From assembly GCA_039720395.1 (NCBI GenBank), contig CM077824.1, forward strand, positions 15,504,046-15,568,045: DNA of 64,000 nt, written 5' to 3'. A program made the translations under genes and the position numbers. The notes beneath the pieces are model-generated. The model was given only the letters and a program-made list of their open reading frames with translations, was not told where the DNA came from and searched no databases. This stretch comes from Liquidambar formosana (Eukaryota; Streptophyta; Magnoliopsida; Saxifragales; Altingiaceae). Positions 35,566-45,960 of the stretch are shown here, piece by piece (position 1 is the stretch's first letter; each line of letters begins with the position of its first letter).

Positions 35566-36447
35566 CAGTGTTGGTTGAGGCGTGTACAAGGCACTGTCCT
35601 TAAGAGTAGTTCCGCCCCTCTGAGTATTAAACTCGGTGTAGTAGGTCACAGCGCTCTACCCTCCAGGATTCAACAACCGGGCTCCCACAAGCGTGCACTC
35701 GCAAGTGTAGGAGTGAAACGAAGAACTCAGAATGCTCCTGACTGTCAAAAATAAAATTGCAGAAAGAAAATAGAGAGAAGAAGAGAAGAGACGATTTGTC
35801 TTTTTTGTTGTGTGTTTCTGCTGAATGAGAGGGCTGGTATATATAGGCTTTAGAAATCAGTAACAGCCCTCAAAATAAATTCCCAACAGTCAAAAAATAT
35901 AAATACGAAAATAAATTTTCAACAGTCAAAAAATATAAATTCCAACAGTCAAAAAATAATTAAATTCCAACAGTCAAAAATCCAACAGTCAAAAAATAAT
36001 TAAAAAGAATTGATTAGAATAATCCTGGGTATAAAAACGAGTCACTGAACTGGGTCGTGGATAACCCAGTATCCAAAAGTCAAAGTGGCAAAATGCGGGT
36101 CAATCCCGCCCGCACACGTGAAGCCAATTTTCCGGGATTTGCACCCCCCCTGCGCGCACGTCGTACGCTCGCGACGCGCCCGACTAAGTCAATTTTCGGA
36201 CCCCAATCCCGCAAATCACTCGATTGGGCTCCGTCTCATGCGCACGTGGGGACTCCCTACATAATTAAAAAGAATTGATTAGAATAATCCTGGGTATAAA
36301 AACGGGTCACTGAACTGGGTCGTGGATAACCCCCCTGCGCGCACGTCGTACGCTCGCGACGCGCCCGACTAAGTCAATTTTCGGACCCCAATCCCGCAAA
36401 TCACTCGATTGGGCTCCGTCTCATGCGCACGTGGGGACTCCCTACAT
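35566..36447 (-). mobile_element. LTR-like block (solo LTR candidate) with internal tandem duplication
   Basis: The block has LTR-like composition: on the - strand a TATATATA box near 35,840 is followed by a leader-like CT-rich stretch and a GC-rich part. TG/CA ends can be placed at 35,566 and 36,447, but no 5-bp target duplication was found, so the limits are unsure. The promoter-like CCCACATTGG/TATATAG further out (36,490-36,530) may mean it extends to about 36,540. No coding region is adjacent. Confidence 0.4.
35999..36447. repeat. Tandem duplication of a GC-rich segment
   Basis: Unit 1 (about 35,999-36,264) and unit 2 (about 36,265-36,447) both run from ATTAAAAAGAATTGATTAG to GGGGACTCCCTACA. 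They are nearly identical, except that unit 1 has about 75 extra bases between GGATAACCC and CCCCTGCGCGC. GC content is far above the surroundings, with CpG-rich CTGCGCGCACGTCGTACG. Confidence 0.85.
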
Positions 36448-37187
36448 CTCCCCACATGATACCGTATACAATAAGTGGAATACTATATAAGCCCACTAAA
36501 ACTCTTTTACTTTTCCAATGTGGGACAAGGTGTCATCACACTCAAGTACAAAACTCTTTTATGAAAACCTTTGATTTTTGAAATACTTATTTTATACTTA
36601 AAATACAACATTCTTGACATTCATTAGGTTATAAACTAATATAAAGTGAACACATGTAAGGTTTTTAAATTTACAATTTTATTTTTTATTTATTTTTTTT
36701 CCTTATCATTATTTTTTTTTGGCACAACGTGGTGGAAGCATTAGAGAAATTTCAATCACTAAACTATAAAATAAATGTAACAAAGTCAATGATCTAATTC
36801 TTCAATTAAAAAAAAAAAATCCTAAATATTTGAACTAAATTAAATAGTCAGATGTCATAACACTCAACTCTTAAAACGCTTAAAAATTGGATAGACAAAA
36901 TGTTTTATACTGGTATCGAATTGAAAAAAAAAAAAAAAAAAAAAAAAAGGAGGAAAAAAATCCCAGGTTACAGTGCCTTTTCTTTCCTCCAAGTTCTCTA
37001 TCCGTTGCAATAGAGTTATACGCTCTAGCCAAGATTTTCTTTTCTATTTTTAAGAATAAAAAGCATTTTCAGAAATTCTATCCACTGTCTAATGATTAAT
37101 TTGTTGGTTCTTTATGAGTGATACTTTCAAATTTTATGTGTAAACTCCCCGCTGATATTTCTCTAAAATATATATGCTCTTCTATTA

Positions 37188-37191
<4 letters not shown>

Positions 37192-37233
<42 letters not shown>

Positions 37234-37379
37234 CTTTGATCATGTGCGGGATATCTCAGATATTCCATTCAATTACGGCCATCCATGTACGACACGTGTA
37301 GGCGCATGAATGTGCGTGTGTCACTCACAGACGACCGATCGAACGGGATATTCCGAGATATCTCGCACTTGATCAGCCG

Positions 37380-37430
<51 letters not shown>

Positions 37431-37431
37431 T
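37192..37431. mobile_element. (TA)n-flanked small foldback element
   Basis: The body at 37,232-37,380 has inverted ends (TGATCATGTGCGGGATATC on the left, its partner TGATCAAGTGCGAGATATC on the complement of the right). It is flanked by (TA)n at 37,192-37,231 and by (CT)n plus (TA)n at 37,379-37,431. It has no coding capacity and contains CACGTG-like ACACGTGT. Confidence 0.75.
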
Positions 37432-37845
37432 CCTCACATCTTTAATTCAAAATAAGGTTTTGATCTTTGTTGCTCTGTTTTTTTTTTCTTTTTTTTCTTT
37501 TTTTTTTTTGGGTTCAAGTGAGACCTCCTCTGTTTTGAGTCTCATCTGTGAGCAAGATAAACTTGGGTTACAAAAATTTCGGAGCTTGACTGTCTTTTTA
37601 AAATTTAAATATGGACAAACTTGTCCATCCAAAAAAATTCATTAAACAGGGAATCCTGTTCCCAAGTAGAGGTTCAATCTTCTTTTCAAAAAAGCCACGA
37701 CGCCCCAACTTTCAGTAAAAGAGCTTTAGGCTCTTTATGCTCTTCAGACTAACACAAAGATCATGGGAAGCCAAACGCTAATTAACGCACTTATTCTCAT
37801 AAATAGGCACTTTCGTGCTAACTCACCACACCACCAAACAGGCTC

Positions 37846-38934
37846 TTAAACCACTGTCAAAACCCCTTTTTTTGCCCTTCTCCTTTTCTTCCTTTCTCTC
37901 TTTTCCTTTGTCTCTTTCTTTCCTACCCGGTCCCCCCCACCCCCCGCCCCCTCTTTTTCTCCCCCCTTTCTCTTCTATCCCACTTCCTCTTTATTTCTCT
38001 TTCTTCTTCCTTCTCTTTTCCTTTTTATCTTTATTTCCTATCCGTTACCCTTTTCTCTCTTCTTTTTCTATCCGTTACCCTTTTTTCTCCCGTTTCTCAT
38101 TGTTGTTCCCACTTTTTTTTTTTTTCGTTTCTCATTGTTGTTCCTACTCTTTTTTATGGGTTTTTTTAACGTGCGGTCTAAAAACACATGTTAAACCATA
38201 TGTGATAAAACTATCATTGCATGAAATATGATAAAAGTACTCATAAAAAATTATTTAAGTTGCTTAGAAAAAATACACATAAAAAAAAGGTTAAAGTACT
38301 TAGAAGACTGAGCAAATATATTTCCTCATACAATTTACATAATTTTTTTTATATTTTTTATGCAATAATTGTACCATTAAATACGACATAATATATTACG
38401 TCACCTTAGGATACACGTTATAAAAAACTAGAGAAAATGACAAAATAGTGAGTCAAAATAAAAGTAAACCTGAAAAGAGGGCTAAAACTCTCATATTTAT
38501 TTCAAAGTGACAATAATGAATTTTAATTCCAAAAAGAGAGGATTTAGGGTCAAATGTCTATAATACAATTTTAGTAAAAATTTTTCTTTTTTCACCTTAC
38601 CCAAATCCTATCAAATTGTTTTCATATCACTTTATTAAATAAAACTTAACTAATAATTCTCCTATGTGTTGAGAATTCTCATTAATTATTAAAAAGCATG
38701 ATTTAAATTTAATTCACATACCCAACCACTAGGAAAAAAAAAATTTCAAATGCAAATGTGTATATTATTAATCTAGTTAAAAAATATATATATGATCAGT
38801 TTTTTTGAATTATTTTTTGGGACTTTTAAATTAGGAGAGAAGATATAGGTTTAATGTGAGAAGGGTATTTAGATGGAATATAAATTAAAATAAAAAATAA
38901 AAAATAAGAATGATAGAATGGTTATTATAAAATG
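37846..38934. other. CT-rich then AT-rich intergenic stretch
   Basis: Pyrimidine-rich low-complexity sequence runs over about 37,855-38,160, then AT-rich sequence. The open frames here are products of low complexity. No gene is seen. Confidence 0.55.
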
Positions 38935-39176
38935 AGGAATTGGATTCGGTGCTGAATTGATACAACTCAATACCATGTCAAGGTAATTCCACACACTTGA
39001 ATGAGAGATTGGATGACTTGAATTAAAAGTTGAAAATGTGCTACTAAAATGACCAAAATGACCTCATTAGACAACTTTTTTAACTTTCAATTCAAGCCAT
39101 CCAATCTCTCAATTAAGGGTGTGGATTACCTTAGCATGATGCTAAGTTTTATCAACTCAACACAGAATCCAATCCC
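38935..39176. mobile_element. hAT-type MITE, 242 bp, 8-bp target duplication
   Basis: Perfect duplications ATAAAATG (38,927-38,934 and 39,177-39,184) flank inverted ends (AGGAATTGGATTC and GGGATTGGATTC on the complement). The arms remain complementary for about 90 bp. No coding capacity. Confidence 0.88.
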
Positions 39177-39184
39177 ATAAAATG

Positions 39185-40134
39185 GCATATAGTAAATCCC
39201 TTCTTTTTAGGATTAAAGTTAATTATTATCATTTTAAGTGGAATAAGAGAAATTTGACTATTTATTTAGAATTATTTTTATTTTGATTCACCATTTCAGT
39301 CATTCTCTTAAAAAACCTATACAATGAACAAACACTCAAAGAGAGGGGTCCCACAAGTACACCTGACCCCCTCATCTTTATCTTTCTTATATTTTTTATT
39401 TTTCTTAAAAAAAAAAAAAAAAAAAAAAAAGCCACCACGTAATTAGCTTACAAGGTCATCCTGCTCTTAGAAAGTGATGATGCACGCATGATGTCACTTG
39501 ATGACATCATACGGGTGCCTTTATTAGGTGTGACGTGGCTTATGGTGCACTCACACTTTACGCGTACATAATTGATCTTTGATCGACGATATCTTGGGAT
39601 TCTGAACTCCGATTGACACAATTCAAGAGGTGTTAGAAAGATCTCGATGGAGCTTTACATTAATTAAGAGATTAGTCGGTGATTGTTGCTTGATTTTTGG
39701 CATGAATTTTGGGAGTAAAACCGTCTGATTATTAAGTGGATACTCAAATATAAAAATCTTGTGATGGGAAACCCTAATTGATGCGATTCTGGTGGCATTG
39801 GGAAGATGGTCGGGTTCCTTAATCTGACTAAGAGATTGGTTGGTGCTTGCAGCTCTATCCTTGACATAATTTCGAGATAGGCGTTTGTCTAATTTTGAGT
39901 GGAACTTTGATTTTGAATATCTTGAGCTACAGGACCCCAAAGGATGCGACGCTATGGATTGTTCGTGAAGCACTCTTTGAGTTGACTTAAGACTTTGAAT
40001 TTTGGACCAAGTTGACTCTAGTTGACTATTTGCACACTTCTCAAGGCATGTGGGTCCCACTTGCAAATTTAAGTTCTAAGACTTAGATTGACGTGTGCTG
40101 CCAGTCTATAAATGACCTTGGCTTTTACAAATGA
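39185..40134. other. Intergenic with degenerate tandem repeat
   Basis: A poly-A run sits at 39,407-39,430 and ATGATGTCACTTGATGACAT near 39,489 is an imperfect palindrome. Two diverged units (about 39,610-39,765 and 39,777-39,925) share AAGAGATTAGTCGGTG/AAGAGATTGGTTGGTG and TATCTTG-like ends. The open frame on the - strand across them has no recognised domain. Confidence 0.45.
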
Positions 40135-40988
40135 AATTTCAGGTGATTTTTCTTGATAAAAATAGGGTGTCTACATGGTCAACAATATAATTCTACTATA
40201 AACAAAAATAAATCAAATATATACCAAAAAATAGTTTCTGAAAATGATTGGTTAAAAAAAAAAAAAAAAACCAAAAACAAAAAAAAAAGAAAGATAAAAA
40301 CAAAAACAAAACAAATGTTAAAGAGAAACAACAGATATGAGCTCATTCAATCAAATTTGGACCTCTCTCATATATAATAACCCATTTATATATATATAGA
40401 TATATATCTCTAACCCTCACCCACCTTCTATTCTATAAATCTGATTTTCCGGCTAGCTCGCTCACACACTCTCTCTCTCTACATTATTTGGATTTCCATG
40501 TCCATACGAAAACTTTTATATTGTTGAGATATCTAAATGTTTTTAACTATGGCCTTGTAAGTTTAGTTGAATGGTCAGGTTTTGAATGTACTTCTCGGAA
40601 ATCATCATTTCGACTCCTTATAAAGATCGTTGCTTGTGTGGGTATAATTATCTCATACGGGATGTTAGATAATAGTTTGGGTTGAAACCTTGACTGGAAT
40701 GATATGTTTTACCTGAAATGATACGTATTATGTGTCTATGTGGCAGGTTTGTATTGGATTAACGAATTGACCCACTTTTAAAATCAACCACTAAACACTA
40801 GGGTCTTGAATTCCTTGACCGATTGACCCACTTTTAAAATCCACCACTAAACCATCACATAAAAGTAGGGTCTTGAATCCCATCAATTACACCTACCATC
40901 TCCATATGACCTGACTCTTACAAATTCCAACAAGTGATTTTTCTCGATAAAAATAGGTGTCTACATGGTTAACAATTCTACTATAAAC

Positions 40989-41041
<53 letters not shown>

Positions 41042-41199
41042 TAAAAAATAGTCCCTAAAAATGATTGGAAAAAAAAAAGAAAAAAAAAAAGGAGAAGAAA
41101 ACAAAACAAATGTTAAAGAGAAATAGTAGATGTGAACTCATTCAATCAAATTTGGACCTCTCATATATAACAACCCATTCATATATATATATATATATA

Positions 41200-41615
41200 T
41201 TAGTTGGTGCATACGTGCGTTGCACGTGAATTTTTTGAGTTAAATTATTTTTTTCAATAATGATAATAATTTTTTTAATTTAATAATTTTATCGTGCCTT
41301 TGCATAAGATGAAAGCACTTTGATCGCTGAATCCTTTACTTCTTTTGATATGATTATTATTTTTTTTTCATTATCTTTCCCAAATCATAGTGCTTAAATT
41401 ATCTTTGAAACTTCATTATACATAGGTTCTTTGAAGGTTTTGTGAAACTTTCAATGCTGAAACAAAAGACTACCTCTTTCACTCTTTGTCTCTTTCTCCA
41501 ATCAAAACATATTTACGCCATAGTTGAAAGATTTAATAACAAATTATTAGTACATTAGTCTTACAAAAATCAAAACCAAGACTTGCGCGGCTTTGTAAAC
41601 CTTATGGACATGCCA

Positions 41616-41650
<35 letters not shown>

Positions 41651-42863
41651 ATGTACTACAATCTACACCCCTCCCCTAGATTCATACCACAGAAGTTAAC
41701 TCAAATTCCTAATAAGGCCTATACTACCACTTTAAAAAATTTAGTATTTATGGGATTGGGAGGTTCTTATTTTATTTATGAGTAAAGTAGTCTTTGATAT
41801 ATATGTATTGGAAAAACATAGGAAAAAACAGATACTCCACGCAGGATCGAAACCAAGACTTACGCAAATCCTGCAGAACTTCTATTGGTTTTTAATTAAA
41901 ATAATAATATTCCTAATATGTACATGTTTAGGATTTTTTTTTCTTTTAAAAATCTGGTATTTATGGGATCAGGATGTTCTCATTTTATTTATGAGTAAAT
42001 TAGTTTTTGATATTTTTTATTTGGGAAACAATAGGAGAACACACATAGCTTATGTAGGGTCTAAAACCAAAGAGTACGTCTGCAAACCTTAAAGCAACAG
42101 TAATAAACTCAAGGACCATTAATTTTTCATTAAAAAATAATACTCCCTCTGCCCCGTAAAGATAGGCTACGTTTGACAAAACACGGAGTTTAAGAAAATG
42201 TAATCATTATATTGACTTGTCATTTATTAAGTTTCATCTTTCCAAAAATACCCTTAACTTTTTTGTATTGGGTTTTGTGTTGAAAGTAAATATTGAAATA
42301 ATGAAGGGTATAAGAAGCTTAAAAAAATATGATTTGATTTTTTAAAGTGGCCCAAATATACAAAAAAAAAAAAAAAAAAAAAAAAAGAAAAAAAAAATGG
42401 TTAAAAATTTAGTGTACCTTATTGGGACGGAGTGAGTACTCATTTTTATGTATTATCTTGACAAGTTGGCATCATGACTTTACTCTATGATTAAATTTTT
42501 CTGACAGTTGTTAACCTAATTGAATCTGGATGGCTGTAATGAGAAAATGACTTTTTGGTAATCGCCTCCAAATATAATGCTAAATAAAGTTTGTTTGTCA
42601 ACTTATTAAATATTAACTGTCAACATGGTACAAATTGACTGCCAATATTTTCTGTTTAGTATTACATTTGGAAGTGATAACTAAAACGTCATTTAGCTGG
42701 TTCTCTTTTCTGCCCCTCCCCTCATGTCTCATCATCTGTTTTTTCCCAGCAACTTTTTCTCATATCAGAAGTTCAAAACCATTTTTCTATCTCTCTCTCT
42801 CCCTTCCCCATGTTATCACGGATCTAGATCAGATCAGGTGATCCTAGCTCTGTTATCACTTAC

Positions 42864-42894
<31 letters not shown>

Positions 42895-43447
42895 ACGCCA
42901 TCTCCATTTGTTACAATAATCCATTTCGGGTAAACCCATTGTCTCTGTCTCTCTCGCACATACCCTTATCAGGCAGTGTATTTCTTTCTCTAGCTAGTTT
43001 CTCACTCATTCTTTGTCTCTCTTTCCTTTTTTTCTTTTACCTCATTCTCTATGTATTTGTTTTGATTGTAAATTTGCAATCCGTTCTCTCTAACTTTCTC
43101 ACATCTCTATTTCTTTATCAGTCTCTCACCTATTTTTATTCTCTCTCTCTCTCTCTCTTTCTCACCATCATCTGGCTGTAAATCGCATGTTTGGGTCTAT
43201 GCTTTCGATGATTGTTGATTGGTTTCCTTAATGGTCTGTCTATATGGTTTGGATCATCGTCGATTGGTTTCCTTGATGGTCTTTGGATTAACAATTGTAA
43301 GATCTATGGGTCTTGATTGCCACTGATCAATGTTGCACCAATAGATGTCATCAATCTATGGATTTTTATCTAAGGTATGTCTTGTACATTTTTCTCAAAT
43401 TATCATTATTTAAAATAAAATAAAAAAACTATGATTTGATTTCGATA

Positions 43448-43478
<31 letters not shown>

Positions 43479-43578
43479 TTCTTCATCGATGCATGGTGGA
43501 TCACTGCTTGTGATTTTTTTTTTTTTTTTGGGCTTGTACATTTAAAAAAAAAAAAAAGATTTTGAACTTCTTCTTCTT

Positions 43579-43609
<31 letters not shown>

Positions 43610-44716
43610 GGGGTTGTGATCTAAGTTATTTTCTTTTCTTTTTGTTCTTTTTAGTTTTGTTTTGTTTAGTTTGGTTTTTTGGGTTTGCAGGTAGATATTG
43701 CATAGTTTCATGAACCTCACGATTTGATAGGGACTTTTTTTGGTGGTTCATTAGACCTTCCCTTTTTATTTTCTTTTTTTCTTGTGCATTCGTTAATGGT
43801 TTTTTTTTTTTTTGGGGGGGGGGGGGGTTTGTTTTGTTTTTGTTCAAGCCTGCTTCTTTTTTAATTTTCCTTCAATTGAATCGTCTTTGATTCTCTTCTT
43901 TTTCTTGGTAATTTGACTTGATTATTTTCAAAAATCAGAGATTATATATGAATTCTCAACAAAATATGAAAATTATGCAACAGCAGCAATTTAAAAGTTC
44001 AATAATACAATTCAAGTTTTTTCTGATATGCAAATCCTTATAAAATAATCAAAGATTATATGTGCTATTCAAAACTTATGCAATTCAAGTTTTTTTTTTT
44101 TTTTTTTTTTTGCCTCTTAATATGGGTTTTCATTTGTTTTTGTTCAAGCATGCGTCTTTTTATTTTCATTCAACTGATTCGTCTTTGATTCTCTTCTTTT
44201 TCTTGCTAATTTTGCAATTCAAATAGAAATTTAAAAGTCCAATCATGCAATGTAGGTAGAGATTTAAATGTTTATGCAGGCAGAGATTTAAATGTTTAAA
44301 CATAATTTGTATATATGAGTCAAGTTTATTGAAAACTACATACCAGACAAAGCACCAGAAGAAAGGAAACGCAAGGAAGGCACATAGAAGACACAGAAGA
44401 AGGAAGCAGTAGTTGTTCTTTCCTGTGTTAGGGTTTTATGATTTTTATAATGTGTTTCTATTTGTATTTATATGTTAACATTGTTAGGGTTTTACGAATT
44501 ATAGTTTCCGTTTCCTTAGAATTCCTATTTGGGTTTGGTTTTATTTAATTATTATACGAATTATAGTTTCCTTAGAATTTTTATTAAGGTATGTGTTTTA
44601 TACTGCTATATTTCTTATATATGCAGAAGGCTAGTTGTGTATTTAAAAATTAAAATAAGGGTATATTAGTCAATCAAAAGTTTTTCTCACATTCATCTTT
44701 TTATAGGTAGTATATA
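41200..44716 (-). mobile_element. Helitron copy B (non-autonomous), inverted relative to copy A
   Basis: Read on the - strand it runs from about 44,716 (TATACTACCTATAAAAAG; the terminal TC is not preserved) to CTAA at 41,203-41,200, followed by T. A perfect hairpin, ACGTGC-AAC-GCACGT, lies about 11 bases before the end. CTAA and the hairpin fit the Helitron 3' signature (CTRR). It matches copy A along its length, includes about 0.8 kb that A lacks (roughly 42,210-43,010), and has no Rep/helicase gene. It sits in a (TA)n tract of a duplicated host unit. Confidence 0.85.
42143..42436. mobile_element. Stowaway MITE, complete, in Helitron B
   Basis: The ends are CTCCCTCTGCCCCG and, on the complement of the right end, CTCACTCCGTCCCAAT. 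It is flanked by TA (42,141-42,142 and 42,437-42,438). This matches the Tc1/mariner Stowaway consensus. It contains a poly-A run at about 42,361-42,398. Confidence 0.88.
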
Positions 44717-44719
44717 TAT

Positions 44720-45059
44720 ATACAGAAATGATCCTATCAGCACGTGCTGATATATTTTATATCAGCACGGCTACAAACTTACAATTGCTGATTACAAACC
44801 TACAATTTACTGATTACAAACTTACAATTGATTGACTACAAATGGACAATTATCGGCCTGTGGGCGATTGTAGTCAGTCAATTATAGGTTTGTAGTCAGT
44901 GAAATGGGATGTTTGTAGCTTTTTAAAAGCCGTCCATTTGTACATTTGTAGTCAGTCAATGTAAGTTTGTAATTAGTCAATTGTAAGTTTGTAATCAGCA
45001 ATTGTAGGTTTGTAGCCATGCTGATATAAAACTATATCAGCACGTGCTGATAGGATCAT

Positions 45060-45065
<6 letters not shown>
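44720..45065. mobile_element. Foldback MITE between (TA)n tracts
   Basis: The inverted ends (CAGAAATGATCCTATCAGC and its complement) are followed by CACGTGCTGATATA and TTTATATCAGCAC. The arms are complementary over much of about 170 bp and contain repeats of CTACAAACTTACAATTG. (TA)n lies at 44,711-44,720 and 45,066-45,094. It abuts the 5' end of Helitron B. It has no coding capacity. Confidence 0.88.
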
Positions 45066-45099
<34 letters not shown>

Positions 45100-45630
45100 G
45101 GAGCTATTGGAATTCTAACACTCACCCTACCTTCTATTCTATAAATTTGATTTGCTGGTTAGCTCGCTCATGCTCTCTCTTTCTCTCTTTCTCTCTATAT
45201 TATTTGGATTCCCATGTCCATACGAAAACTTTTATACTGTTGAGATATCTAAATGTTTTTTCCTATACTCTTGTGGGTTTGGTTGAGTGATCAGGTTTTG
45301 AGTGTGCTCCTCAGAAATCATCGTTTTGACTCTTCATAGAGATCATTATTTGTGTGGATATAATCATCTCACACAGGATGTTAGAGAATAATTTGAGTTG
45401 AAATCTCAACTGGAATGACACGTTTTACTTGATTGAAGTGATACGTATTATGTGTCTATGTGCTAGGTCTGTATTGGATTGACCAATTGACCCACTTTTA
45501 AAATCAACCACTAAACACTAGGGTCTTGAATTCCTCCTTGACCGATTGGTCCACTTTCAAAGTCCACCACTAAACCATCACATAACAGTAGCGTCACTAC
45601 AAGAAAACACCTCAATTGGGACGTTTTATT

Positions 45631-45960
45631 TGGGACGGATATAACATGGGTCTCAATTTGTAAAGATTTAGTAATTTTTGGGACGGATGTATCCGTCCCA
45701 ACTGTTAACACCCACTTTCCCCCTATTTACCCAGTTTTCAAGTAAAAAAAAGGAAAAAAAAAAAAAAAACATCCTTAGGACGGATATATCCGTCTTTAAC
45801 TATTTTATTTATTATATATTCGATTGTGGGGAAACTTATCAACATATATATCCGTCCCAAGGGGCTGAGTGGTGTATAAAACGTTTTTGAGACGGATATA
45901 TCCATCTCAGGGTCAAAACAAAAGGTTTTTTAATACATTGAGACGGATATATCCGTCCCA
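45631..45960. repeat. CACTA subterminal palindromic repeats
   Basis: Copies of GGGACGGATATATCCGTCCC or half-sites lie at 45,631-45,643, 45,680-45,701, 45,777-45,794, 45,845-45,860, 45,891-45,908 and 45,941-45,960. In En/Spm, subterminal repeats bind TNPA and are needed in cis for transposition. That role is inferred here. Confidence 0.88.

Larger units (their letters stand above)
35231..37845. mobile_element. Possible PIF/Harbinger-like element of about 2.6 kb containing other repeats
   Basis: The left end GGGCTCGTTTGGCGCAGCTG resembles the reverse complement of the right end (GAGCCTGTTTGGTGGTG). TTA occurs on both outer sides. Partly matching subterminal sequences (TAACTTTTAGCGAAG and GAAAGTTGGGGCGTCG, then CTTTTTT..AAAAG) support a pair. 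The TTA on the left is shared with the MITE at 34,861. No transposase is seen. Chance pairing of a common motif is possible. Confidence 0.35.
40135..45594. repeat. Tandem duplication of about 0.75 kb; second copy split by Helitron B and a foldback
   Basis: Copy 1 is 40,135-40,870. Copy 2 begins at about 40,930, matches 40,135-40,395 up to 41,190, is interrupted by 41,200-45,094, and resumes at about 45,100-45,594 matching 40,404-40,870. Landmarks are GATAAAAATAGGTGTCTACA, CAAATGTTAAAGAGAAA and CCATGTCCATACGAAAAC. The CACTA element begins at the end of copy 2. Confidence 0.88.

Noticed and set aside
37815..38231. 138-codon open frame in pyrimidine-rich sequence
   Set aside because: Low-complexity Leu/Ser/Pro/Phe product from a CT-rich tract; no recognised feature.
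39623..40066. 147-codon open frame on the - strand
   Set aside because: It spans two diverged non-coding tandem units; no domain recognised.
43406..43847. Lys-rich open frames on the - strand inside Helitron B
   Set aside because: Generated by poly-T runs; the corresponding region in Helitron A does not conserve the frames.
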